From the NCBI RefSeq assembly GCF_011046735.1, contig NZ_CP049258.1, positions 4,916,001 to 4,980,000 of the forward strand: 64,000 nt of DNA, given 5' to 3'. Shown piece after piece: positions 51,120 to 60,503 of the stretch. The stretch comes from Nordella sp. HKS 07 (GTDB lineage: Bacteria; Pseudomonadota; Alphaproteobacteria; Rhizobiales; Aestuariivirgaceae). The notes under the pieces were generated by a model. That model ran no database searches, was not told where the DNA came from, and was given only the letters and a program-made list of their open reading frames with translations. The position numbers and the translations under genes are program-made. Position 1 is the stretch's first letter, and every line of letters begins with the position of its first letter.

Positions 51120-52388
51120 TCACCGATCTGCCGACTGAGAGGGTCGTGTCTCCGGCATGAGTGCAATAACAAGCACGAACCCGGCGGCGGCGGCGCCGGC
51201 AAGGAAAAGAAAAGCCGTGGCACTGCCCAAACGATCGGCAACATATCCCGCGAGCGTGGTACTAAGCGAAGCGCCGATGCCGACGGCGGCGCCCACCACG
51301 CCCTGAGCGAAATTGAAATGACCGCTCCCACGCATCACATCCGCGATGACCAGCGGGACCAACACGCCGAGAGTGGCTGCTGAAATGCCGTCCAACAATT
51401 GCACCGCGACCACCAGATACGGCGCGCTGGTTGCCGCGAATACGACGCACCGGATCGACAGTGCGACGAAGCAAAGCAAGAGAAGCGGACGTCGGCCCCA
51501 GCTCTGTGCCTGAAGGCCGACCCAGGGTGCAATTGCTACAACTACGAACTGTGGCGCGAAGATACAAATGGAGAGTATCAAGGTTGCCGTCTCGGGCAAG
51601 CGCGTCGCGAGCAGACCCGCCATAGTGGGTAGGGCGGCGGCATTGGCGAGTTGAAACAGAAGAACCGCACTGGCAAAAATCAAGAGCGAGCGGTTGTGTA
51701 CCAACGAATGAAACGTATGCAACGATGAACGGCGTTCGTTTGCCCTAACCCCTCCGCGCGCAAGGTCCAGGTCGATGTCTTCCGGTCGGATTTGCGTCAG
51801 GGCGACGAAGGTGGGGACGCAGAGCGCGGCGGTGAGAAGGAATATCGCTCTATTCGAGAAGAAATAGCCAAAGGCACCCATCACGCCGGCGGCAATCGCG
51901 TTTCCGAGCGAAAGAAACCGCGCATTCCGTCCAAGCCTCACACTCAAGAGGGCGTGACCAACGAGTCCGAGGCTGATTGCGGCCAGTGTCGGTCCAAGCA
52001 GACAGCTTGCAATCGCGTGCAGCACCTTTGCGACAACCACCACACTGAAGGTCGGCCACACCACGAGCAGGAGAGCACTGCCACTGACACTTGCAACCGC
52101 GAGCGCTGCCAGAAAACGTTTGGCGGGTACACGATCGACGAGGGCACCAGCGGGAATTTGTAACGCAAAGGTCACGAGCGTTCCAATCGTAAGGATCAAG
52201 CCAATGTCTAATTGCGTCCAAGCTACCGATGTCAAATATAACGCGACAAATGGCCCCCAACCGGTCTGAATATCTGCAACGAAGAAGGCAAACCAATCGA
52301 GGCCGTGAAGACTTCGGCTAGAGGCCCGACTTACAGTAGCAGGCGCGGTGGTTTCCGCCGCCCTTTTGCCAGGTAGTGAAGTCATCAT
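51120..52388 (-). CDS. MFS transporter
   Basis: A 422-residue membrane protein with twelve hydrophobic segments. DIGLILTIGTLVTFALQIPA and GALVDRVPAKRFLAAL form the A-motif between helices 2 and 3. The cargo is unknown. It is convergent with the glycosyltransferase gene. Confidence 0.9.
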   Translation of the reverse strand: MMTSLPGKRAAETTAPATVSRASSRSLHGLDWFAFFVADIQTGWGPFVALYLTSVAWTQLDIGLILTIGTLVTFALQIPAGALVDRVPAKRFLAALAVASVSGSALLLVVWPTFSVVVVAKVLHAIASCLLGPTLAAISLGLVGHALLSVRLGRNARFLSLGNAIAAGVMGAFGYFFSNRAIFLLTAALCVPTFVALTQIRPEDIDLDLARGGVRANERRSSLHTFHSLVHNRSLLIFASAVLLFQLANAAALPTMAGLLATRLPETATLILSICIFAPQFVVVAIAPWVGLQAQSWGRRPLLLLCFVALSIRCVVFAATSAPYLVVAVQLLDGISAATLGVLVPLVIADVMRGSGHFNFAQGVVGAAVGIGASLSTTLAGYVADRLGSATAFLFLAGAAAAGFVLVIALMPETRPSQSADR

Positions 52389-52529
52389 TTCCTATAATCA
52401 CAGAATGCTAATTCCAGCCGGAATTCGTGCACTCCGCCGCGCGAGCATGTGGACGATGTGCGCAAGGTCGACGCGGCCCCTGACATACGAGTACCCTCGC
52501 CAGACCAGCAGGCGAGGTGCAGGTGAAGT

Positions 52530-52672
52530 GCGATCTCCCGAAGGTTGCGGGTGGCCAGAACGCTGTCCAGGCGCTCTATGTTACCCGCAGCGCCCGTAAG
52601 ACAATGCGAGGGTAAGCGGCGCGTCTGACAGTCTATACGGTCGTGCGCGACAAGCGCTAGTGTTCTGGTCAT
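52530..52672 (-). pseudogene. Possible remnant of methylglyoxal synthase
   Basis: The frame starts MTRTLALVAHDR, which resembles the N-terminus of MgsA (ALVAHD), and later reads RLDSVLATRNLREIA where MgsA has VLYATGTTG. The rest is unlike the family. The resemblance is weak and may be chance. Confidence 0.25.
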
Positions 52673-52816
52673 CGTTGGTCTCCAGTAGTGGGTCAGCCCG
52701 AAGGTCACTATCTGGAACACGGGTTGCCTCAGGCCATTCTCAATGCAGCATTGGCCTGCACGGAACTTAGCACGCTGGGCAAGTGTTAACGCATAGTCTT
52801 AAGGGTGAAGACGAAG

Positions 52817-54523
52817 ATGTACCTGATTTCGGTGGCCACCGACTACGACGGCACTTTGGCGCATAACGGGCGCGTTGATCCACCAACGATTGCGGCATTC
52901 GAACGGTTGAAGGCCAGTGGCCGCAAGCTGTTGATGGTTACTGGTCGGGAATTACCACACCTAAAGCGGGTGTTCGCGCGCCTCGACCTTTTCGACGGCG
53001 TTGTTGCTGAGAACGGCTCACTTCTCTACTTTCCAGAACGAGAGGAGGAACGCTTGGTAGCTGCTAAGCCTCCGGCGGAACTTGTGGCCGCGCTAAGAAA
53101 TCGTGGCGTTCATCCGTTGTCGGTGGGAGGGGGCATCATCGCCACTTGGGAGCCCAACGAGACAACGGTGCTGGAATGTATACGGGAACTCGGATTGGAA
53201 TGGCAAATAATCTTCAACAAGGGTGCCGTTATGGTGCTGCCACCTGGCGTCAACAAGGCGACAGGTTTGGCCGCAGCGCTCAATGTACTAGAAATCTCTC
53301 CGCTCAACGTGCTGGGCATTGGCGACGCCGAGAACGATCATGCCTTCCTGACGGCGAGCGGTTGCTCGGCCGCGGTTTCTAATGCGATAGATTCAGTTAA
53401 AGAAGTCGTTGACGTGGTTACGAGTGGTGACCACGGCGCCGGCGTGATTGAAATAATTGATGCGCTGCTCTCCGATGAACAAGTCTTCACTTCTCTTGCC
53501 GCAAAGCGCCACAAGATTTCACTTGGCAAAGATGAGGCGGCCGTATTGCAACCCGAGCACGGTGCGGTCCTGATCGCAGGTGCCTCTGGAATCGGCAAAT
53601 CGACCCTCGCTACAGCCATCATAGAGAAGCTGATAGGTCGGGGATTTGAGATCTGTGTGTTCGACCCAGAGGGAGACTATGATGATTTAGAGAAGGCGAT
53701 TGTTCTCGGCGACGCACAACGGGCCCCAGTTATAGATGAAGTTCTTGACATCCTACGCAAGCCCGTCGACATGGCTTTGGTGGTCAATATGTTAGGCTTG
53801 CCCCTAGAAGAGCGCCCGAAGTTCTTTGCTGAACTCCTCTCGCGGATTCAGCAAATGCGCAGCAAAATTGCTCGGCCGCATTGGCTAGTAGTTGACGAGG
53901 CCCACCATATGCTACCCGCAGAATCGGAAGTCAGCGATGTCAGTCTCCCAGATCCACTTTCTGCGGTAATTTACGTTACTGTGCACCCGGAAGCGATGCG
54001 CCCCAAGGCGTTAGCCGCCGTGCAAATCGTGATCGGCGTCGGACCAAAGGCAAATCAAGTCGTATTGAGCTTTTGTGCTGCAACCGGAACAGCGACACCC
54101 ACACTTCCGTCGTCAGGTAAAGATGAGGAGGTATTGTTCTGGGATCGGACCTCTGGTGAACCACCTCGATGGATCGGCGTCGATCGTCCGCAACAGGAGC
54201 ATCAACGACATACGCGCAAATATGCCCAAGGGGATCTTGGGGAAGACAACAGCTTTTATTTCCGAGGCCCACGCGGCAAGCTGAACCTCCGAGCGCAAAA
54301 CCTTATGATTTTCCTTCAGATAGCTGACGGCGTTGATGACAAGACTTGGTTGCACCACCTCCACCGTGGGGATTACAGCCGTTGGTTTCGCGAGTCGATA
54401 AAGGACGAAAAGCTGGCAGACGAGGTGGAGAAGGTACAGGACGACGCCGATCCTGTAACAACTCGCAAAGACGTTCGTGCGATAGTCGAGCGCCGCTATA
54501 CTGCACCATCTCAGACTTCCTAA
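52817..54523 (+). CDS. HAD-IIB phosphatase fused to a HerA-type ATPase
   Basis: A 568-residue fusion. Residues 1-225 are a HAD-IIB (Cof/sucrose-phosphatase-like) hydrolase: ATDYDGTLAHNG supplies the DxD nucleophile, VTGRE motif II, NKATGL motif III lysine, GIGDAENDHAFL motif IV. Residues 245-430 are a RecA-fold ATPase: Walker A GASGIGKSTLATAI, Walker B PHWLVVDEAHHMLP. The rest is a charged helical tail. A GTG at 52805 would add four residues. It lies near a glycosyltransferase, so sugar phosphates are possible substrates. Confidence 0.85.
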   Translation: MYLISVATDYDGTLAHNGRVDPPTIAAFERLKASGRKLLMVTGRELPHLKRVFARLDLFDGVVAENGSLLYFPEREEERLVAAKPPAELVAALRNRGVHPLSVGGGIIATWEPNETTVLECIRELGLEWQIIFNKGAVMVLPPGVNKATGLAAALNVLEISPLNVLGIGDAENDHAFLTASGCSAAVSNAIDSVKEVVDVVTSGDHGAGVIEIIDALLSDEQVFTSLAAKRHKISLGKDEAAVLQPEHGAVLIAGASGIGKSTLATAIIEKLIGRGFEICVFDPEGDYDDLEKAIVLGDAQRAPVIDEVLDILRKPVDMALVVNMLGLPLEERPKFFAELLSRIQQMRSKIARPHWLVVDEAHHMLPAESEVSDVSLPDPLSAVIYVTVHPEAMRPKALAAVQIVIGVGPKANQVVLSFCAATGTATPTLPSSGKDEEVLFWDRTSGEPPRWIGVDRPQQEHQRHTRKYAQGDLGEDNSFYFRGPRGKLNLRAQNLMIFLQIADGVDDKTWLHHLHRGDYSRWFRESIKDEKLADEVEKVQDDADPVTTRKDVRAIVERRYTAPSQTS

Positions 54524-54649
54524 GTATCTACTTAGGTTTTGCCCAACAATGTTCGTCCTACAATGAGCGTTGGGGAGCACTTCACGCTAGAAGGCGGGAA
54601 CTCTCTGTGAAAGTCCTCGGGTCTCAGCGCCCCTAGATCAAGGCAACAC

Positions 54650-54856
54650 CGACAATAGTCAAGCGTCCTGCGGGCTCGCGCAAAGGCGCCCCACGCAAGC
54701 GCTCTCAGCTCAAGACTAAGGTGGAAGGGGAGGGGCATTGGACGAAGCGGGACAAAACCACAGGCGAATGTATGGCGCAGAAGAACGACATCCTCGCGCT
54801 CCCTGCCACAATCAGCCCGCCAGAGAATGCACGAACAGGTAGATCACGTCTCTGAC
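54650..54856 (+). pseudogene. Possible start-less small basic protein
   Basis: The frame contains KRSQLKTKVEGEGHWTKRDK and TTGECMAQK, resembling small rhizobial proteins with a KTK..G.HWTKR motif. No start codon precedes it before a stop (TAG at about 54632). It may be a remnant or have an unrecognised start. Confidence 0.3.
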
Positions 54857-55212
54857 GGGCTTTTAGGGCGTGCCTTGTGACAGGCAACACGAAAAATGCC
54901 GAGAGGCTCTGGATGTTCCCAATCGCTATCAATCTTTTTGCTTGTTTCTCTGGCCACGATCTTTGCGGCCATAGACGGCGGCTACCGAGTTGTGATCGTT
55001 AGTGAAGGTGTACGAGCTCGTATGATGCAGGGCGGAGGGCCGCTCTCGAAGGAATATTGCCACTGTTTGATCAACAGGTCGAGCTTGTCGGCGTCGACGA
55101 GCTCTTGAACTGTTGGACACGAGAGTTCCAGCGGCATTCGTGATGCAAAGAGGAACAAATAAGCGAGCGCTTTGTTGCCGTTGGTCACTTATCCATCATA
55201 TGGAGTGAAGAC
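54857..55212. other. Gene-free stretch
   Basis: No convincing gene. It precedes the small glutamine-rich protein gene and probably holds its promoter. Confidence 0.35.
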
Positions 55213-55407
55213 ATGAATCGCGACAAAGAAAACAAGCAGCATGGCCAGGCGGGACAGCAGCAGCAGGGCAACCCGTCTCAGCGTCCGGGCCAGGACCAGC
55301 AGGGCGGCGGCATGAAGGACCCGGGTCAGCAGCAGCAGCAGAACCCGAATCCCGGCCGTCGTGACGACGAGGAAGATGACCGCACTCCTGGCGGTCCTAA
55401 AAAATAG
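55213..55407 (+). CDS. Small glutamine/glycine-rich disordered protein
   Basis: A 64-residue product with poly-Gln runs (HGQAGQQQQGNPSQ and GQQQQQNPNPGRR) and an acidic DDEEDD stretch. GGAG lies eight bases before the ATG, and a strong terminator follows, so the gene looks genuine. Such low-complexity hydrophilic proteins are often linked to desiccation stress. Confidence 0.7.
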   Translation: MNRDKENKQHGQAGQQQQGNPSQRPGQDQQGGGMKDPGQQQQQNPNPGRRDDEEDDRTPGGPKK

Positions 55408-55416
55408 GCGGTAGCT

Positions 55417-55445
55417 GGGAAGCCCGTCTGCTAGACGGGCTTCCC
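55417..55445 (+). terminator. Strong hairpin after the Gln-rich gene
   Basis: Perfect arms GGGAAGCCCGTC and GACGGGCTTCCC around TGCTA, nine bases after the stop. Confidence 0.75.
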
Positions 55446-55486
55446 GTCCCCAAGTTCTGAACCAAGACGAAGTGCCGAGGTGTCGA

Positions 55487-56473
55487 ATGGCTCCACGCCG
55501 ACCCACCCGCAAGGCAAGTTCCAAGACGGCCGTAGCCGCCGGACGCCGAATCCAGTCCGCGGTAGATCGTCGAGACCGCAAGCGGAGTCCGAAGAAGTCG
55601 TCCAGCAAGCCGATGCAGTCCGGTAAACGTGCCTATCCGAAGGCGTTTCCGGCGCAGCATCTCACAAAACCCGGCGTGGAGGACGACCTCTCCTATCCGC
55701 CTCTCTTTCAGGCTCCGGGCTATCAGGGCTCGGAGAAGCTCAAAGACATGGTGGCACTCATCACCGGCGGCGATTCAGGGATAGGGAGAGCCATTGCCGT
55801 ACTCTATGCCCGCGAAGGCGCCGATATCGCGATCGCCTATCTGAATGAACATGACGACGCCGAGATCACGAAGGCCGCCGTGGAGCGAGAGGGGAGCCGC
55901 TGCCTGTTACTGCCGGGCGATGTCCGAATGGCGGGCTTCTGCAACAAAGCGGTCGAAGAGACCATTCGCACATTCGGAAAGCTCGATATTCTGGTGAACA
56001 ATGCGGCGTTCCAGGAACATGAATACGATATCGAAGACCTGAGTGACGAGCATTTCGATCATACGCTCAAGACCAACCTCTATGGTTATTTCTACATGGC
56101 GCGGGCGGCGGTGCCGCATCTCAAGCCGGGCGGCTCCATCGTCATGACAGGCTCGGTGACCGGAATCATGGGGAGCAAGCACCTGCTCGATTATTCTATG
56201 ACCAAGGGCGGCATTCACGCCTTCACGAGATCCCTCGCCGGGCACCTCATCGAGCGCGGCATCCGGGTGAATGCCGTGGCGCCCGGCCCGGTCTGGACAC
56301 CGCTCAATCCGGCAGACAAACCAGCCAAGGACGTGAAGGACTTCGGGGCGGACACGCCGATGAAACGCGCGGCACAACCAGAAGAGATCGCACCCGCCTT
56401 CGTGTTCCTCGCCGCGCCATGCTGCTCGAGCTACATCACCGGCGAAGTGTTGCCCATCGTCGGAGGATATTGA
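55487..56473 (+). CDS. SDR oxidoreductase, general stress protein 39 type
   Basis: A 328-residue NAD(P)-dependent dehydrogenase. The first 70 residues are a basic, disordered extension (RKASSKTAVAAGRRIQ). ALITGGDSGIGRAIAVLYAR is the cofactor site, NNAA follows, and YSMTKGGIHAF is the catalytic YxxxK. C-terminal ITGEVLPIVGGY is typical. Homologues act in stress response, possibly on sugars or aldehydes. GAGG precedes the ATG at 55487. Confidence 0.92.
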   Translation: MAPRRPTRKASSKTAVAAGRRIQSAVDRRDRKRSPKKSSSKPMQSGKRAYPKAFPAQHLTKPGVEDDLSYPPLFQAPGYQGSEKLKDMVALITGGDSGIGRAIAVLYAREGADIAIAYLNEHDDAEITKAAVEREGSRCLLLPGDVRMAGFCNKAVEETIRTFGKLDILVNNAAFQEHEYDIEDLSDEHFDHTLKTNLYGYFYMARAAVPHLKPGGSIVMTGSVTGIMGSKHLLDYSMTKGGIHAFTRSLAGHLIERGIRVNAVAPGPVWTPLNPADKPAKDVKDFGADTPMKRAAQPEEIAPAFVFLAAPCCSSYITGEVLPIVGGY

Positions 56474-56485
56474 AGGAGGCCTCAA

Positions 56486-56728
56486 ATGCCACGTGGAGAC
56501 AAGTCCAGCTACACCGGAAAGCAGAAGCGGCGCGCCGAGCACATTGAGGAAGGGTATGAGAAGCGCGGGGTCTCGCGAAAGGAGGCGGCGAAGCGCGCAT
56601 GGGCCACGGTCAATAAAGAGTCTGGCGGTGGCAAGAAAAGTCGCTCCGGGCGCGGCAAAGCGGAAAACCGGTCGGCGTCGCGGCGCGGCGGCCACAAGGT
56701 TGCCGCAAAGAAGCAGGCTCGCCGCTAG
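56486..56728 (+). CDS. Small basic plasmid-stabilisation-type protein
   Basis: An 80-residue basic protein: MPRGDKSSYTGKQKRRAEHI, then GYEKRGVSRKEAAKRAWATV and a lysine/arginine-rich tail. It belongs to a small family often annotated as plasmid stabilisation protein and found beside stress genes. AAGGAGG lies before the ATG, and it follows the SDR gene by 12 bases, so co-transcription is likely. Confidence 0.82.
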   Translation: MPRGDKSSYTGKQKRRAEHIEEGYEKRGVSRKEAAKRAWATVNKESGGGKKSRSGRGKAENRSASRRGGHKVAAKKQARR

Positions 56729-57108
56729 GACCCGGTTCCCCGTTTCTCTAGTCGTGCTCAATATCAAGGGTCGCTTACCTTAGCGCGACTTCGATGAGCG
56801 CGCGAAGCATGGCGCCTCGTGGAGGGGCCCGGCCATTGCGATAGTTCTGCTGGTCGGGAACGAATACGGTTGGTGTGTGGGAGCCAAACTCTAGTCTTTC
56901 GCAGGCTGCCGCTCCTTTCATTCGGCTAGAAACTAATTAAGCAAAAGACTTCAGTTCCGGCCTGTCCAAATCAGTAGATCTGTTCCACGTCTCCAAAAAA
57001 GAACTCGCCAAGACCATTCGGTCTGGCGAGCTAGGTTATTCGGGGTTCACTCCAAATGGCTTGGGATAACGAAGCAGTATCGGGCGTGTTCCGTTAGCAA
57101 GCCTAATT
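56729..57108. other. Gene-free stretch
   Basis: No convincing gene. CTCGCCAAGACCATTCGGTC and GGTCTGGCGAG near 57006-57030 can pair (CTCGCCA / TGGCGAG), which may be a terminator for the minus-strand DUF892 gene or the rightward operon. Confidence 0.4.
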
Positions 57109-57609
57109 TCAGGCGGCTGCCTTGTGTGCTGCCATCGGATTGACGGTTTCGGCAAGGCCGCTCAGCTTTTCGTCGGCGGCCTTTTCCTCTTCAAGGGTCT
57201 CTGCCAGCAGATCTGCTGCTTCCGTCATGTCGAGTTGGTTTGCCCAGGCTATGAGGGTGCCATAACGAGCGATCTCGTAGTGCTCGACAGCCTGGGCGGT
57301 AGCAATTAGGCCGGCGTCCATGACGCCATCGTCCTCAGCATCCTCCATAACATGGTCGCCCTCGGCCGACAGCCCCTCGAGCGCCTCGCACTTCTTGGCC
57401 CGGGGTGTCTTGTCGAGAAGTTCGAAAACCTTCTCGATGCGCTGGACCTGGCCTGCGGTTTCTTCCGCGTGCGATGTGAACGCTTCAGCCAACTCCTCAG
57501 TGGTCGCCTTCTTTGCCATCTTCGGGAGAATTTTGGTGAGCTTCTTCTCGGCATAATACATATCGCGAAGTGTATCTTCGAAGAGGGCCTCAAGTGAGTT
57601 CATGGCCAT
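57109..57609 (-). CDS. DUF892 ferritin-like protein, second copy
   Basis: A 166-residue paralogue of the protein at 48314, sharing FEDTLRDMYYAEKKLTKILP, ALEGLSAEGDHVME and AQAVEHYEIARYG. The two differ most in the second helix and the C-terminus. Same predicted di-iron four-helix fold and stress role. Confidence 0.92.
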   Translation of the reverse strand: MAMNSLEALFEDTLRDMYYAEKKLTKILPKMAKKATTEELAEAFTSHAEETAGQVQRIEKVFELLDKTPRAKKCEALEGLSAEGDHVMEDAEDDGVMDAGLIATAQAVEHYEIARYGTLIAWANQLDMTEAADLLAETLEEEKAADEKLSGLAETVNPMAAHKAAA

Positions 57610-57824
57610 GGCAGTTATCCTATTTCGGGTTGAATAGGTGGTGAACTACCCCAGCGGGCGAAATGTTCCCGTGATATGAAGGCCCCGCGCAGATTGTTTA
57701 CGTGGGCCTCGTAGAGTGCGGTACGCCCGGTCGACACCCTGAATAATGTTGGGGCAGGGCCCTTCGTTGGTGTCTTCTAAGCCGCTATGCGGTTTTCTGC
57801 GCCCAATGAGGCACGGGCGCCCGT

Positions 57825-58715
57825 CTAAGGAGCGGAGCTCACCAGCATCAGTTCGTCGTCATCCCGCTGTCTTCCGCCCATGGCTCCGGCCACCGAAGCA
57901 ATGAATGCCCCGATTGCCATTGACAGCGCGCCAAGGATGGCAGCCGTGGCGCTGACTTTGCGAGCATCATCTGCAGCCTGCTGTGCCTTCGCTTTCAACT
58001 CGTTAGCCTTGGTGAGGACGGCCTCGACCCGCGCTTTCGCACCCTCCTGTGAAAGGCCTGTTCTTGCGGCGACAAGACTAGACAAATAAGTCCGGTCTTC
58101 CTGAGCAACTTCACCCTGCATGGTTCCCATTACGAGGATGCGTGACGCTTGCGCCGATGCGGCCTGATCGGCTTCCGGCCCCGTAGTTGCCAAGCGCGCT
58201 GGATCGGCGGGCCTCAGCAAGCTGTCCACCAGATAGCCGGTCGCATCATTCTGATTGTTCGGCTGCGCCGCCTGGCCAGCGGCATTCCCGGCGCCGCCGG
58301 CAACGGTGGCCGCCGCCCCGAAAAGCATAGTCGTATGGATACCCACAATCCCGATGATGATTAGTGTCGCCACCGCCCATGCCATGAAACCATGGGCCGT
58401 ATCACGGAAAAACACTTCGTCCGTATGAACGTCCACCCATCTGGTCCGAAGGCGCCCGGAGAGATAGCCACCGAGGGCTGAGGAAAGCCATTGAACAATG
58501 ACGAGCCAGATTGCTGTCGATGTAGCTACGGTCGCCAGGCCTGCACTTTCACCCGACCAGGGAGAGATCAGTGTAAGGCCCAGCCCCGAGCCAAGAAGCA
58601 TGAGCACCGCCGTCGCGGCGACCGCGGCGAATGCGCCGGCAAATATGGGTCCCCACACGACCGCGGGCGTTGACGCCTCGCCTACCAATGACGCCTCACG
58701 AGTAATGCTTGCCAT
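57825..58715 (-). CDS. Multispanning membrane protein of unknown function
   Basis: A 296-residue protein with hydrophobic segments near 20-48 (VVWGPIFAGAFAAVAATAVL), 65-85, 110-140 (AWAVATLIIIGIVGIHTTML) and 260-280. Between the last two lies an amphipathic helix-rich loop with AKAQQAADDARKVSATAAIL. Members occur in rhizobial stress islands. Its neighbour upstream is a 25-residue membrane peptide gene, probably in one transcript. Confidence 0.78.
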   Translation of the reverse strand: MASITREASLVGEASTPAVVWGPIFAGAFAAVAATAVLMLLGSGLGLTLISPWSGESAGLATVATSTAIWLVIVQWLSSALGGYLSGRLRTRWVDVHTDEVFFRDTAHGFMAWAVATLIIIGIVGIHTTMLFGAAATVAGGAGNAAGQAAQPNNQNDATGYLVDSLLRPADPARLATTGPEADQAASAQASRILVMGTMQGEVAQEDRTYLSSLVAARTGLSQEGAKARVEAVLTKANELKAKAQQAADDARKVSATAAILGALSMAIGAFIASVAGAMGGRQRDDDELMLVSSAP

Positions 58716-58724
58716 ATCGTCCTC

Positions 58725-58802
58725 CTATCGAAAGAAGAGGAGGAGAAGCAGGATGATGGGGATAGGAACCCCCAACATCCAAAGTAGAATACCGCGTCCC
58801 AT
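58725..58802 (-). CDS. 25-residue membrane peptide
   Basis: Reads MGRGILLWMLGVPIPIILLL, then LLFFR and a stop. AAGGAGG lies five bases before the ATG, and the stop is followed within nine bases by the ribosome site of the membrane protein gene. One hydrophobic helix with a positively charged start and end. Small peptides with GVPIPIILL recur next to this gene type in related genomes. Confidence 0.7.
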   Translation of the reverse strand: MGRGILLWMLGVPIPIILLLLLFFR

Positions 58803-59026
58803 ATAGTCCTCCTTCGATAGTTCTTGGAACAATTCCTGAGCACTGTGTAACCCACAAGGTCTGTGCGAGTTCCATTTTGGCGTTAAGGCAGTCTCCAAAG
58901 ACCATGTTTATGGAGGGATAGGCCCGCCACAATCCGACGCGCGGCATCGTGGCGAGCTTCACATGTGGAGATCAAACGAGAGCTACCTGCTATCCGGCCC
59001 TTGAGAATTAAGGCCACACAGGCACT

Positions 59027-59594
59027 CTATTTCTTCGTCTGTTCCGTTTGGCTCTTAGCGGGTCGCGTGCTCCGCCACTTGTCAAAGTCTTCGGAGAATT
59101 TCTTGCGACGCTCCTGGCGCCATTCATCATAATCGGCGTCAAGTTTCTTAAGCTGCTCGCCCCGCCAGTGGCGATAGTCTGGGTCATAATCATCGTCATT
59201 TCGTTCGTGGCGACTTTCCCAGGAACCGCCCTCGGCATCACCGTTATCACCCCAATTTTCGGTCCTCATCCCTCGGCCACGCCAAGATGATCCTCTTTGG
59301 CCTTCCTCTGGATAGCCCCAACCTCCTTCGGAGCCGCCATAGTCATCCGCCGCGTGTAAGGCCACCGCCGCGGAACTCGCCATAGCCACCTTCCCGGCCG
59401 CCACCTCCATATCGACCAGATCCGTATTCACTGAAGCTCTCGCGGCTCGATGCGCGCCCGCCATATTCGCCGCGACCATATCCACCCTGATAGCGACCGC
59501 CGTTATCCTCATCGTCGTCGATGAATCGCCCGCGCGCATCGCGAGGATGTTCGCTTTCGTCAAAGTCGCGACGATAGTCACGTCTGTTCCTCAT
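59027..59594 (-). pseudogene. Glycine-rich stress protein (SWFGD-type) with a one-base frameshift
   Basis: The first frame from the ATG at 59594 reads MRNRRDYRRDFDESEHPRDA and a Gly/Tyr/Arg-rich stretch, ending at 59343. The second frame continues DDYGGSEGGWGYPEEGQRGS and ends RHWRGEQLKKLDADYDEW with a charged tail at 59027. Adding one G near 59347-59350 joins them into about 188 residues. AAAGGGAC precedes the start. A C-terminal RHWR..Q...LD.DY..WR motif is typical of this family. Confidence 0.72.
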
Positions 59595-59607
59595 GAGTTT
59601 TGTCCCT

Positions 59608-60360
59608 TTAGAAAAAAGCCGTCCTTGCGGGCCAAACTCGGTGCTTCGAATAATGTTCCTGCCCGGTGCGAGGAATCGAAAAGATGCGCTGCACATGGCC
59701 GCCAAACGGCCGAGCCAACCTAAAGACCCTGCTTATGCGCCTAATCGGCAAATATCCGGCCGCCGCCGTCTTGGTCCGAGCGGGAACCCCGGGCGAGGGC
59801 ATGGCAACAACACTAGTGTTTTTTTGGAAAAGCTTTTGCGCGTCCTCTATAAGGCGCGCGGCACCCTTGGGACCGACGTCCTTGATGCACTCGAATTTCT
59901 TCTCGAAGAGCCGATTGTAGTTGGCAAAAAAACCCTTGATGTCTTTAAGCACGTGGGGGCCAAGATCATCGAGGCTGCACGCGCTATTGTGCTCGCGGGC
60001 ATTCTCTGCGAGCGCGATTAACCTGTCATTGCGAATCCAGCCGCTGCCCTTTTCCTTCTGGCGCGCCTCGATGGCCCCCAGTGCGCGGGCTTTCAGTGTA
60101 CAGCCGGGCACGGCAGGCGCATCAGTCAGCACCAGAACGTCGAGCGGATCGCCGTCGGCAGCCAGCGTCGAAGGCACGAATCCGAAATCAAACGGAAAAT
60201 TCATGCCTTCGGGCAGAACTTTTGCCAGCTCGAAAGTATTGCTGTCTGGATCATAATTGTACTTGTTGCGGCTGCCCTTTGGCGTCTCGATGACGACGCG
60301 CAATGCTCCTGTTTTCTTATCATAGGGTTCAAGTTCTAAAAGCAGCTTGCTGCGCGCCAT
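59608..60360 (-). CDS. ppa: Inorganic pyrophosphatase (family I) with extended tail
   Basis: A 250-residue soluble enzyme that hydrolyses pyrophosphate. PKGSRNKYNYDP and DFGFVPSTLAADGDPLDVLV (with the metal-binding DGDPLD) are diagnostic, followed by LKDIKGFFANYNRLF. The family is about 175-190 residues; the last 60 residues here (from SPGVPARTK) look non-native and could reflect a shift of frame near the end. Its C-terminus abuts the frameshifted stress protein gene. Confidence 0.88.
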   Translation of the reverse strand: MARSKLLLELEPYDKKTGALRVVIETPKGSRNKYNYDPDSNTFELAKVLPEGMNFPFDFGFVPSTLAADGDPLDVLVLTDAPAVPGCTLKARALGAIEARQKEKGSGWIRNDRLIALAENAREHNSACSLDDLGPHVLKDIKGFFANYNRLFEKKFECIKDVGPKGAARLIEDAQKLFQKNTSVVAMPSPGVPARTKTAAAGYLPIRRISRVFRLARPFGGHVQRIFSIPRTGQEHYSKHRVWPARTAFF

Positions 60361-60503
60361 TGTCGTTTCTCGCGGTCGGAGCCCACAGCGAAAACTTACA
60401 ACGCTGTGATCCGGTTCCCTTTTCCTACATTCAAGGCTCCTATTCTGCGTTATCGCGGTCTTCGCGCTCGAACGCGAAGAGGCCGCCCGGCTCTCAGAAT
60501 CAA

